This document shows, in pieces, positions 45,687-54,506 of a stretch of 64,000 bases of DNA. A program made the position numbers and the translations under genes. The stretch spans positions 2,688,124 through 2,752,123 of the forward strand of contig JACAUB010000001.1 of NCBI GenBank assembly GCA_013390605.1. The letters run 5' to 3'. Under the pieces are notes generated by a model, which saw only the letters and a program-made list of their open reading frames with translations, was not told the DNA's origin and did not search any database. Within the stretch, counting starts at the first letter, position 1; every line of letters begins with the position of its first letter. This stretch comes from Bacteroidota bacterium (GTDB lineage Bacteria; Bacteroidota; Bacteroidia; Bacteroidales; Cfx3-03).

Positions 45687-47678
45687 TTAATTATCCCAGT
45701 TATCAGTACGAAATGAAGAAGCAGGCAGTCCCTCCATATTAAAGAGATTTGGAGTTGCTACATTGCTCCAGCCATAACGAACCGCAACAGGATTTAACAC
45801 CTCTGAACTGCTCACCAGAACTGTATTCTTTTCAATAACGGCCTTTGCCTTTACAAATCGTCCATCTTTTCCAGCTATTTCAAAAGAGATCAAATCACCA
45901 TCCTTTGCCTTTAACCCCTTATCGGCATGATCAAATGATATACTGATTTTATCACCCACTATTTTCATTGATTTATAAAGCGGTCCGCTAAAAGCAACCT
46001 CTTTATGTCCATAGTTTTTAGCAAGTGCCCAGTAAGCTAAACGATTACCTACCGACTCTTTTTCAGGTGGGTGAATATTATTGATCGTGGCAATATCCAT
46101 CGTAACAGCCATTCCACTATTCGGAATAGTCTTTAACGAATTCAATTGAGCCTCTCTTAACAGTTGCGACTTCGAATCTTTTCCATAGTTATATGGAGCT
46201 ATCTGAACAAAGTAGAAAGGGAAATCACCTTGTTTCCATTCAGTTCTCCAACATTTTACCATTTCAGGGAAAATCTGACCATATAATTTAGCATCATAGA
46301 CATTACTTTCGCCCTGATACCATATAGCCCCTTTAATCGCAAAAGGGATGATTGGATTTATCATACCATTAAACAGTGAAGAAGGAAAGTTGGCATTAAA
46401 CTGACTACCATTAGATGGATATTTCGGCATCGTTGCAAGATCGACATCAACATGGTATTTCCAGTCACCTGCCAATGAAATTGCATTTAAAGTCCCTCCA
46501 TTAACAGGATAGACCTTAAGCTGAGATTTATCCCCGGTCATGCCACTACCACCTGAAGTATTGATCATGCGAACAACGATAACATTTTTTCCAGCCAATA
46601 CTTTATTTCCAGGAACGATATACTTTCTGGCAACATTCCAATCATCAATGAATTTTGATTCACCAACCTTCTCATTATTCAAATAGGTAACATCCATTTC
46701 GTCAACGGGACCTAAATCAATCATTAAATCTTTTCCTTCCCAGGCTGTAGGAATATCGATAGTTTTTCTAAACCACACAATACCCCGAAACTGATTCAAT
46801 GCAGTATCAGCCTGCCATTGTTCAGGAATAGATACTGTCTTCCAATCAGTATCATTCAAATTACTGCTCATCCATTTCCCAATACTACCCGGATAAATAC
46901 CATTTTCAGGACTCACTTTAGCTTGCCAATCATTAACATCTTTTAGATTTTTAATGCTATCCTGCTTTTGTAAATCTGTATCACCAAGTTTTGCTATCTG
47001 ATCCGTAAATGGAGCATATTTTTTAATATCATCAGCACAAGTCCAGGCTTGTGAAGGCGTGCCGCCCCATGCAGTCATGATTAGTCCTACCGGAATATTT
47101 AATCTTTTATAGAGTTCCAACCCAAAGAAATAACCCGTTGCACTAAATTGTTTAACGGCGTCAGGTGAGCTGGCTTCCCATTTCCCTTTACAATCTTCCA
47201 GCGGCTTTTGTGCAATCTTTTTTTGCAAATTAAACAACCTGATATTAGGAAAATTTGATGCATCCTTAATGGTTTGCTCCGACTTAAAAATAGGCATTCC
47301 CGTCCAACCCATTACAGGCATCTCCATATTCGACTGTCCTGAACAAACCCAAACCTCTCCAATTAAGACATTTTTAAAGGCTATGCTTTGATCACTAACA
47401 ATATCTATTTGAAAAGGACCTCCTGCTGAAGGCGTTTTCAATTTAACCATCCATTTCCCATTGCTATCAGCAACAGTTTGAACCATTTTCTTATTCCAAC
47501 TTCCGGTAACCTTTACCAGTTTACCAGGGCTGTTCCATCCCCATACCGGGACACTGCTCTTTTGCTGCAACACCATATTATCAGAGAATATGGCCGGAAG
47601 TTTTAATCCTTGTGCAAATCCAAACTGAAAGAAGAATAAACACAAACAGACAAGAAGACTTAACTCTTTTTTTAGCAT
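45687..47678 (-). CDS. Sialate O-acetylesterase family (SGNH/SASA) protein
   Basis: 663 residues from the ATG at 47678. A signal peptide (...FFFQFGFAQ) is followed by the SASA/DUF303 SGNH hydrolase: GQSNM (catalytic Ser), AWGGTPSQAW, IWYQGESN and the NNIHPPEK His region. An inserted beta-sandwich occupies the middle (~210-420), as in many PUL-encoded esterases. It removes O-acetyl groups from glycans, not necessarily sialic acid. Third of three tandem carbohydrate genes (84 bp after the GH). Confidence 0.93.
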   Translation of the reverse strand: MLKKELSLLVCLCLFFFQFGFAQGLKLPAIFSDNMVLQQKSSVPVWGWNSPGKLVKVTGSWNKKMVQTVADSNGKWMVKLKTPSAGGPFQIDIVSDQSIAFKNVLIGEVWVCSGQSNMEMPVMGWTGMPIFKSEQTIKDASNFPNIRLFNLQKKIAQKPLEDCKGKWEASSPDAVKQFSATGYFFGLELYKRLNIPVGLIMTAWGGTPSQAWTCADDIKKYAPFTDQIAKLGDTDLQKQDSIKNLKDVNDWQAKVSPENGIYPGSIGKWMSSNLNDTDWKTVSIPEQWQADTALNQFRGIVWFRKTIDIPTAWEGKDLMIDLGPVDEMDVTYLNNEKVGESKFIDDWNVARKYIVPGNKVLAGKNVIVVRMINTSGGSGMTGDKSQLKVYPVNGGTLNAISLAGDWKYHVDVDLATMPKYPSNGSQFNANFPSSLFNGMINPIIPFAIKGAIWYQGESNVYDAKLYGQIFPEMVKCWRTEWKQGDFPFYFVQIAPYNYGKDSKSQLLREAQLNSLKTIPNSGMAVTMDIATINNIHPPEKESVGNRLAYWALAKNYGHKEVAFSGPLYKSMKIVGDKISISFDHADKGLKAKDGDLISFEIAGKDGRFVKAKAVIEKNTVLVSSSEVLNPVAVRYGWSNVATPNLFNMEGLPASSFRTDNWDN

Positions 47679-47762
47679 AATCAATTGTATTTTATAAGAT
47701 TAAATATCAATATATTAGAAAACTCTCAGATTTATTTCACTTTTTATCTTTCATAACCGGGT

Positions 47763-49670
47763 TCATTCTTTTGAAGTATCAGCAGGTTTCATATACCCTT
47801 TTTCAATAAATGACATAAAAGTTAACAATGCGCCCCAATGATAAAATCCATCTGCGTTTTTAACATCATCACCCTGACCAGTAGTACCATTATAGTTTTC
47901 ATAGATTGCGCCGTTTTCTTTCCACGATTTCATTAAAAGATTTTTAGACTTTTCAACCATATCAGCCTTTGCTTCAGGTAAATTATAATTACACATACCC
48001 ATGTATATCAAAAAGTTCATAGGAGCCCAGATACGTCCCCGCCAATAATCGTTATCTTTAAAAGCAGGATCATTTCGTGATATAGATGGCATAATAAACG
48101 TCCCATAAAATTCGTCAGCATTATAGTAATGTTCTTTAATCATCCGCTCTGCCTGTTTCTGAGAACATGCTTTTGCTAACATAGGATAAAAATTAGTAGG
48201 CGATATCCGATAACTTTTCGCACCTGTATCTAATCGCTTATTCAAAAAAATGCCCTTATCATTGTCCCATAATGTTGCTAACATTTTAGTATACCTGACA
48301 CTCCGTTCCCTGAGTTCTTTTGACTCCCTGGTCCTACCCAGAATATCAGATATTTCGACCATTGAATTGCAATCCATGATATAAAGGCTCATCAATCCAA
48401 CATCAGCCAATTCCATCATATGAGTAGTATTATTAAAAGGAACACCATCATACATGGGCGAATTATCTAACCCCGATTCATATTTAGCAGCCTGAAGATT
48501 GTTCTTGTCAATCGTTTTGAGTGAATCTGAAACGTTATCTGAGCCCCATGCCAAATATCCACCCTTATCCCGATGAGCTGGCCACCATCTGTTCCATGAT
48601 AGCAGTTCATCATAGACCTCTTTTAATAGCCATTTCTCTTTATATCGTTTATAGATCTCAAGGATGACCGTGCTACCAACAGGTGGTTGCGAGCGATCCC
48701 ACGAAGTATTTCCAAAGGGAGAACTATAGTTTGGGATAAATCCGGAAAAGGTAATTGCTTTGGTTATTTCAATAGCATTGGCATAAGCTAAATCCTTATT
48801 GAAAAGCGAAAGCATATAGCTGGCAAAATAAGTATCCCAATCAAACAACACAAATCCATTCCAACCTTTATTCCAGTTTCGACTAACAGGAGTTATGATT
48901 CTGTGATTAGGAGCATCATAGATAGAATTCCATGCCAGAATAGTTTGCATCGCTTTAAAAGGCTCGGCCAAATTACCATACGAGGCAATTCTATTTTCTT
49001 GAAGTATTTTATTTTTTGCAATAATAGACTTAATCTCATCAAGCGATCTGGTTTTACCGGTATAAATACCCAATTCCTTTTTCATTGAAATACAGAATCT
49101 AGGAAGCGTTGCCAAATCATATGCAGTGTTGGTTAATGGTTCTGTTGTACCCACTTCGATAGTACGAAACGGGAACCTACCGATAAGTTTATTTCCTTCA
49201 GCACCAATCAATCCATTGTTATTCCAAAGAATACCGGGCTCAACAACTAACATTTTATCAAATCCTTTTATCGGAGTGACCAAAATAAGTTGGTCAGAAC
49301 CATCAACAGCTGACTGCACATTAATTTCAGCCTCTTTATATTTGAGATTTAAACTGGTATAAGTCCCATCATCTGAACGAAGGCCTAAAACAACCTCTTC
49401 GGGCCGATTTGACACTTTTGATGCTTTGAAGAACTCTTTGGTATACTCTTCACCAAATCTTGTAATACTAAGATTTATAGAAAACCCTTCAGGCAACAGT
49501 ACATGGCTCAGCACACTATTATTATACCATGTATTCCAGCCATTACAAAGCTTCTGCTGAAGCTCTTTATATTCTTTTGTTTTAATATTTCGAGAGATCG
49601 ATTGAGAAAAAATGTTGCTGGTTACGAATAACAAAAATGTTATCAAAAGAAACCGACTAGCTGTTTTCAT
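47763..49670 (-). CDS. Secreted (alpha/alpha)6 glycoside hydrolase, trehalase/GH63-like
   Basis: 635 residues. Signal peptide (~22 residues, ending NIFSQ). The catalytic barrel carries WNGFVLFDWDTYFASYML, the DNSPMYDGVPF and MPSISRNDPAF segments, DYWRGRIWAPMNF and EN-NGTTGQGDDVKNADGFYHWG near the end, all typical of MGH1/GH63/GH37 clan-G enzymes. It shares fold but little sequence with the 924-aa enzyme of the susCD locus. Probably trims alpha-linked glucose or mannose. Flanked by GH97 and an esterase on the same strand. Confidence 0.85.
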   Translation of the reverse strand: MKTASRFLLITFLLFVTSNIFSQSISRNIKTKEYKELQQKLCNGWNTWYNNSVLSHVLLPEGFSINLSITRFGEEYTKEFFKASKVSNRPEEVVLGLRSDDGTYTSLNLKYKEAEINVQSAVDGSDQLILVTPIKGFDKMLVVEPGILWNNNGLIGAEGNKLIGRFPFRTIEVGTTEPLTNTAYDLATLPRFCISMKKELGIYTGKTRSLDEIKSIIAKNKILQENRIASYGNLAEPFKAMQTILAWNSIYDAPNHRIITPVSRNWNKGWNGFVLFDWDTYFASYMLSLFNKDLAYANAIEITKAITFSGFIPNYSSPFGNTSWDRSQPPVGSTVILEIYKRYKEKWLLKEVYDELLSWNRWWPAHRDKGGYLAWGSDNVSDSLKTIDKNNLQAAKYESGLDNSPMYDGVPFNNTTHMMELADVGLMSLYIMDCNSMVEISDILGRTRESKELRERSVRYTKMLATLWDNDKGIFLNKRLDTGAKSYRISPTNFYPMLAKACSQKQAERMIKEHYYNADEFYGTFIMPSISRNDPAFKDNDYWRGRIWAPMNFLIYMGMCNYNLPEAKADMVEKSKNLLMKSWKENGAIYENYNGTTGQGDDVKNADGFYHWGALLTFMSFIEKGYMKPADTSKE

Positions 49671-49786
49671 GCTTATATAAGTTATCCTTTAAATTATAAA
49701 TACGAACAATCTTGAAATCTCCTTTTTGGAATAAAAGAACACTTCCCGATATAAGAAGTTATTAAAACATACTTGTTTCATATTAC

Positions 49787-51685
49787 CTACTTTTCCTTCA
49801 GAATAACAGCTACTCCATTCTTTGCTTTTATCGGTAACTGAAGTTTCGTAGCCGAAGTAACCAGTTGCTTCGATATCTTCAATTTAGTTGGTGTACCTGA
49901 TAGTTCATCATCAGCATAAATAGTTGCCTCATACTGCTTTTGTTTATTCAAAAAGTCGAGAGATACTGAAAAGTTTCTAGGCTCATCTGTTAAAGAACCA
50001 ATAAACCAGTTACCTCCACGTTTTCGTGCAATAGTAGCATATGCTCCTATTTTACCCTCAAGTACTTTGGTATCGTCCCAAACAGTCGATAAATCATCGT
50101 AGAAAGACAAATCAGGCACCTCGGCAATTACAGATGCACCGGTACCTCCACCAAGTTTTTGTTGGGACGCAGCCTCCGGACGATCATACCAATATAAGAA
50201 TTGCCACGGACTATAAATACAAATCGCTTTCGCCATTTGTGAAGCATGCGAACCCATCTTCTCCTCAACACGCGGAGCAAAGTAACAATTCGTATGATCA
50301 CCGGCACCGGCAAGCATTCTGGTAAACATCGTAATTAGAACATGTTGGTTCTCGGGACTTTCCTCATCACCCCTAATCCCTTCTTGTGTTAACAAATTAG
50401 GATAAGTACGCGAATAACCTGTTGGGCGATACTCATCATGAATATCTATCATCAGCTTATATTTAGCAGTCTTCCGTATCGCTTCATGAAGCCAGTGTGT
50501 GGATTCTTGTGTGCCGACATTTACAAACCCATATTTTATTCCTTTTACGCCCCACGACTGATAAAGTGGAAGAATAGAGTCCAGCTGTTTTGTCAAAGCC
50601 TTCTGATTAACATAGAGAATCACACCAACGTTTTTACGCTTTCCATAGTCAATCACCTCACGAAGATCTAATGGCCCCTTAGAACGGGCAGGATCAACAT
50701 GGACTGCCGTAGCATCTGAAGCAATGTTATTTTCAGGGCCATACCATCCTGCATCAAATTCAATATACTGAAGATTATGCTTTATTGCAAAATCAATACA
50801 AGCCTTACCACCAGTGGTATTGAGTGTTACCTCGCGAATCACCTTGCCGGGCTTAATCCACGAAACATCCTTCAAGGCATTAGGCTCATTCAGATTGAGT
50901 ACAAAGTAATTATGCTCTAATAACTTTCCGGGCGAGTCAGCAATCATCACATAACGCCAGGGAGTAGAAAAGGAGGAAGAATATGAAGATTTACTATCCA
51001 TTGCAGCAACAAGAAGCAAAGAATCTTTTTCTGTACTATCAAATTTCATCCGTGCATTATCAACAAGCGCAGCTTCACCCAACGCGATATATCTGTGTTG
51101 ATCTAACTCGATTACATAAGGCCGCTCGCATCCCCTACCCGTTTTGCTAATGGAGCCTTTAAAATATTTTGCTTGTGCCAGTCGTGCAATCCACGAAGTA
51201 TAATCCTTATCAAACTGAAAGCCTGTTAGCTCTTTTGAAACAACAACCGGCTGATTGGTTTGGATATTATATTTAAAGGCTATGCCTTCATTGTAAGCTC
51301 TAAACGTTAAGGAGAACTTACGGTTTGGTGCGGTCGTTTCTTTTAGTTCAATTATCACCTCGTTGTAATGTTCCGGGTATTGGCTTCTCTCACCATAAAC
51401 CGGTTTCCAACTACTATTTATACTTTTAGTCTTCGTCGAGACAATCTGAAGATTTGATTGTAGTGCTTTTTGATTTTCGAATTCAAGGCCCAATGGCGAT
51501 GCGGCAAGAACAACCTTTCCTCTATTCGTAACCGAATAAAAAGGCGCATTACCTTTTTGAGTATCGAGTTTAAAAACAACTGTTGTTTTCTGATCAGGAC
51601 TAGTGACGACTATATTTTCTGAACGAACAATCAATGATGAACAGAATACAAGAGCCAAAAGAGATAATTTAAAGAATAGATTCAT
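49787..51685 (-). CDS. GH97 alpha-glucosidase-like enzyme (SusB type)
   Basis: 632 residues. Signal peptide, N-terminal beta-super-sandwich (SPDQKTTVVFKL.., PLGLEF), central (beta/alpha)8 barrel and C-terminal beta domain, the GH97 layout. In the barrel, GIKYGFVNVGTQ has Gly where retaining members have the Asp nucleophile, while Glu in IDIHDEYRPTG and in GDEE are kept. By family knowledge this pattern is that of inverting SusB-like alpha-glucosidases. First gene of the second carbohydrate block. Confidence 0.92.
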   Translation of the reverse strand: MNLFFKLSLLALVFCSSLIVRSENIVVTSPDQKTTVVFKLDTQKGNAPFYSVTNRGKVVLAASPLGLEFENQKALQSNLQIVSTKTKSINSSWKPVYGERSQYPEHYNEVIIELKETTAPNRKFSLTFRAYNEGIAFKYNIQTNQPVVVSKELTGFQFDKDYTSWIARLAQAKYFKGSISKTGRGCERPYVIELDQHRYIALGEAALVDNARMKFDSTEKDSLLLVAAMDSKSSYSSSFSTPWRYVMIADSPGKLLEHNYFVLNLNEPNALKDVSWIKPGKVIREVTLNTTGGKACIDFAIKHNLQYIEFDAGWYGPENNIASDATAVHVDPARSKGPLDLREVIDYGKRKNVGVILYVNQKALTKQLDSILPLYQSWGVKGIKYGFVNVGTQESTHWLHEAIRKTAKYKLMIDIHDEYRPTGYSRTYPNLLTQEGIRGDEESPENQHVLITMFTRMLAGAGDHTNCYFAPRVEEKMGSHASQMAKAICIYSPWQFLYWYDRPEAASQQKLGGGTGASVIAEVPDLSFYDDLSTVWDDTKVLEGKIGAYATIARKRGGNWFIGSLTDEPRNFSVSLDFLNKQKQYEATIYADDELSGTPTKLKISKQLVTSATKLQLPIKAKNGVAVILKEK

Positions 51686-51883
51686 TTGTATTTGTGTGTT
51701 GATGGATTTTTCTCAAATAGTACCAGATTAACCTCTTCCCAAAATTAGACAATATTTACTTTTGATTTAGCTACAAAAAGATCAAAAAATATGATAGTTT
51801 TTATAAAAACAACCCTATATTTGCAGCGTTAAATATCGAAAGTCATAGAATAATGACTGACATATTAACATAAATCTACCAAT

Positions 51884-51956
51884 GCGGAAGTAGCTCAGTT
51901 GGTAGAGCATTAGCTTCCCAAGCTGAGGGTCGCGGGTTCGAGTCCCGTTTTCCGCT
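51884..51956 (+). tRNA. tRNA-Gly (anticodon CCC)
   Basis: 73 nt, full cloverleaf. Acceptor GCGGAAG pairs with TTTCCGC, D-arm GCTC..GAGC, anticodon stem TTAGC/GCTGA with loop TTCCCAA (anticodon CCC, reads GGG), T-arm GCGGG-TTCGAGT-CCCGT. CCA is not encoded. A terminator follows two bases later. It marks the left edge of an accessory region and may be an integration target. Confidence 0.95.
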
Positions 51957-51957
51957 C

Positions 51958-51985
51958 AAGCCAGTCTTTCGACTGGCTTTTTTTA
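51958..51985 (+). terminator. Terminator of tRNA-Gly
   Basis: AAGCCAGTC (51958-51966) pairs with GACTGGCTT (51971-51979), TTTC loop, followed by a T-run. Confidence 0.9.
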
Positions 51986-52104
51986 TTCCTCTTATAAAAT
52001 CCGGCTATTATTTTTAGTAAGTTTGACATTCATTGAACCATTACCTTCGACTAATCTACAAAGGCAATAGATTCTCACTGTAGAAATTACTAATTAGAAG
52101 TCTC

Positions 52105-53736
52105 ATGACTAAAGAGGAAATAAAACAGTTTATATTGACAGGAGAAACAATCTCTGTCGAATTCAAAAAGTGCCGGCACGAGTTAAGTGATGCAGTTTTT
52201 GAAACGGTATGTGCTTTTCTAAACCGTATTGGTGGTCATATATTGTTGGGGATTGACGATAACAGAGAGATCATCGGAGTAAATGAACGCAGTATCGAAG
52301 GCATGTTAAAGAATTTTGCCAATATTGTAAACAATCCGCAACAACTAAATCCTACAGCCTATTTTTCTTCCGAAATTATTAACCTTGATGGAAAGAAAGT
52401 TATCAGCATTTATATACCCGAGAGTTCGCAAGTCCATCATTACAGAAATAGGATTTATGATCGCATAGGAGATGCTGATAATGACATAACGCTTAATCAT
52501 GCTCTGATAGACAACCTCTATTTAAGAAAACGAAAAGACTTCACTGAAAATGAGGTATGCCCATTTTTGACGATGGATGATTTAAGCAGTAGTACTTTTG
52601 AAAAAGCAAGAAATCTAGTCTCATTATCCAATACATCCCATCTTTGGCTCACGATGAGTAACGAAGAGATCCTTCGCTCAGCAGGATTTTGGCGCAGAGA
52701 CAGTGTGACAGGAAAAGAAGGTTATATTCTAGCCTGTGCTTTGCTCTTTGGAACAGAAGTTACCGTCTTGACCTATTGTCCGGCATACAGAACGGATGCT
52801 ATTTATCAAAACATGAGTTATCAACACTATTTAAACCCAAGAAGTAGCGACCCTGACATACGCTATGCTGACAGAGATGATATTCGTGTAAACCTAATTG
52901 AGGCTTATATACGACTCATGAGTTTTGTACAGAAACATCTACCCGATAGATTTATGATGGACGAAGCAAGTATTCAGCGTATAGATATACGAAGTAAAAT
53001 ATTCAGAGAGATTGTCGCTAATTTGTTAGCACATAGAGAATATAGCAGCAGTTATCCTGCCAAGTTATTGATATCTTCTGATTTACTCATCACCGAGAAT
53101 TGGAGTAAGCCTCAACAAACAGGTGTTGTTACACTTGATAATCTCGAAACCCATCCTAAGAACCCAATGATCGCCAAGATTTTCAAAGAGCTTGGGTGGG
53201 TTGAAGAGTTGGGTTCAGGCAGAAAGAATATTCAAAGATACGCCCCCCTCTACTATCCGGATTATAAAGTTGAAATTCAAAATCAGGAAAAGTTTGTTTT
53301 CTCAATTTCATATAATAAATCAGTTTCTGACTTAGTGCCACAGCACGAGCTGCAGAAAGAGTTACAGAAAGAATATGAATATGATATAGAAGCTATCGGC
53401 AAAGAGATCGGGACTAAGTTGGCACTAAGTTGGGACCAAGTCGGGACCAAGTTGGGACCAAGTTGGGACCAAGTTGGGACCAAGTCGGCACTAAGTTGGC
53501 CGCAAGTTGAAAAGCTCTTGAGCACTTTGAAATCGCCACTGGCAATTAAAGAATTAATGGGATTATTAGATTGGAAGAATCGCACAAAATTCAGAGATAA
53601 ATATATCAACCCATTAATCGAAACAGGTATTATAAACATGACCAATCCTGATAAACCGCAAAGCTCGAATCAACAATATTATTTATCAAAAAAAGGAAGT
53701 GTATTGTTGCGTGCTCTAAAAAATGGTAATTTGTAA
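52105..53736 (+). CDS. AlbA_2/Schlafen-type ATP-binding protein with in-gene 11-bp repeats
   Basis: 543 residues. The N-terminal AlbA_2 (Schlafen core) domain is at residues ~8-130 (ETISVEFKKCRHELSDAVFETVCAFLNRIGGHILLGIDD). A RecG-like/HATPase region follows (~250-400: IFREIVANLLAHREY, ENWSKPQQTG, GWVEELGSGRKNIQRYAPLYYPDY). Residues ~435-467 are three 11-aa repeats (GTKLALSWDQV and variants), then a winged-helix end (SPLAIKELMGLLDWKNRTKF). Such genes occur in defence islands and as regulators; role not known. Monocistronic, just downstream of the tRNA. Confidence 0.85.
   Translation: MTKEEIKQFILTGETISVEFKKCRHELSDAVFETVCAFLNRIGGHILLGIDDNREIIGVNERSIEGMLKNFANIVNNPQQLNPTAYFSSEIINLDGKKVISIYIPESSQVHHYRNRIYDRIGDADNDITLNHALIDNLYLRKRKDFTENEVCPFLTMDDLSSSTFEKARNLVSLSNTSHLWLTMSNEEILRSAGFWRRDSVTGKEGYILACALLFGTEVTVLTYCPAYRTDAIYQNMSYQHYLNPRSSDPDIRYADRDDIRVNLIEAYIRLMSFVQKHLPDRFMMDEASIQRIDIRSKIFREIVANLLAHREYSSSYPAKLLISSDLLITENWSKPQQTGVVTLDNLETHPKNPMIAKIFKELGWVEELGSGRKNIQRYAPLYYPDYKVEIQNQEKFVFSISYNKSVSDLVPQHELQKELQKEYEYDIEAIGKEIGTKLALSWDQVGTKLGPSWDQVGTKSALSWPQVEKLLSTLKSPLAIKELMGLLDWKNRTKFRDKYINPLIETGIINMTNPDKPQSSNQQYYLSKKGSVLLRALKNGNL
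53408..53506 (+). repeat. Nine tandem 11-bp units inside the AlbA-type gene
   Basis: Unit consensus TTGGGACCAAG; nine copies, the middle ones identical or nearly so. Since 11 is not a multiple of three, each gain or loss of one unit shifts the frame, while three units encode exactly 11 residues (GTKLxxSWDQV). Confidence 0.9.
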
Positions 53737-53778
53737 TTACATTAGCTTATTATTTTAACTTTCCCTTTAGCTTCTCTT

Positions 53779-54120
53779 TTATGCCTTACCATAAATAAGC
53801 GCTTTTAGAGTTGTCAAAGTGGTGTCAGTATAAGGAATAGCATCAAAGCGACCTTGTAAATAGCCTTTTTCAGCATCCATTGTGTCTCTGAAATCCTTAT
53901 AATCAAATAGAGAATAGAGGCCTGTAGATGCATCTTCCTTTTTATTTACAAAGTATATCTGGTCTTTACGCATTTTTTTCAAGTCTAATAAATTCGTATT
54001 GTGAGTAGAAAAAACAAGTTAAGTAGAATCGCTTGCATAAAGTAATGCAATGATGAACTCGACTATTTCGTATCCATCCGGCCAACCCATCTTGCGGTCG
54101 ATAACTTGAAGGATTAGTTT
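53779..54120 (-). pseudogene. 3' remnant of an AAA-family ATPase gene
   Basis: On the minus strand the frame reads KLILQVIDRKMGWPDGYEI, then IALLYASDST, a TAA, then LVFSTHNTNLLDLKKMRKDQ and IYFVNK, ending at 53779. 'STHNTNLLD...RKDQIYFV' plus 'EKGYLQGRFDAIPY' is the C-terminal signature of AAA_15/AAA_21 ATPases often found in defence loci. The N-terminal two thirds, including Walker motifs, are missing and there is a stop in frame, so it is dead. Confidence 0.7.
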
Positions 54121-54314
54121 TGATTATATTTTAAATTAATTCATCCAACGGGTGAATATAACATATATCATAACTATAAATAATGTTTCGAACTATAATT
54201 TTAAGTACAGTTGGGCTTTCAAAGTTTTTTGGTCGTCTTCATAGTAGTGTATACTAATTGAAATACCATAAACACTAACAGTTATCTTTTTACTTAAAAT
54301 TATTCACAGTTAAA

Positions 54315-54401
54315 GATCTGAATTCGGGTAGAAAGAATATTCAAAGATACGCACCCCTATACTATCCTGATTATAAAGTTGAAATCCACAAAAAAGACTG
54401 A
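54315..54401 (+). pseudogene. Duplicated fragment of the AlbA-type gene
   Basis: The segment encodes LNSGRKNIQRYAPLYYPDYK and a few more residues before TGA. It is nearly identical in DNA to 53211-53279 inside the AlbA-type gene. It has no start or context of its own and is the trace of a second, lost AlbA-type gene or of a partial duplication. Confidence 0.8.
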
Positions 54402-54506
54402 GTTCTCTCTCCTCACAAACGAGTAAGAAACACTCACAAGTTTTGATTATTAATTTGCCTTCTTCAAATTATTATTAAGATGAATATTCATGTTATTCTT
54501 TCCTGA

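Noticed and set aside
53408..53506. CRISPR-like array
   Set aside because: Units are 11 bp, directly adjacent and translated; there are no spacers.
53283..53645. Repetitive minus-strand frame over the 11-bp repeats
   Set aside because: Any tandem repeat of 11 bp leaves long open frames on both strands; the plus-strand protein has recognisable domains on either side.
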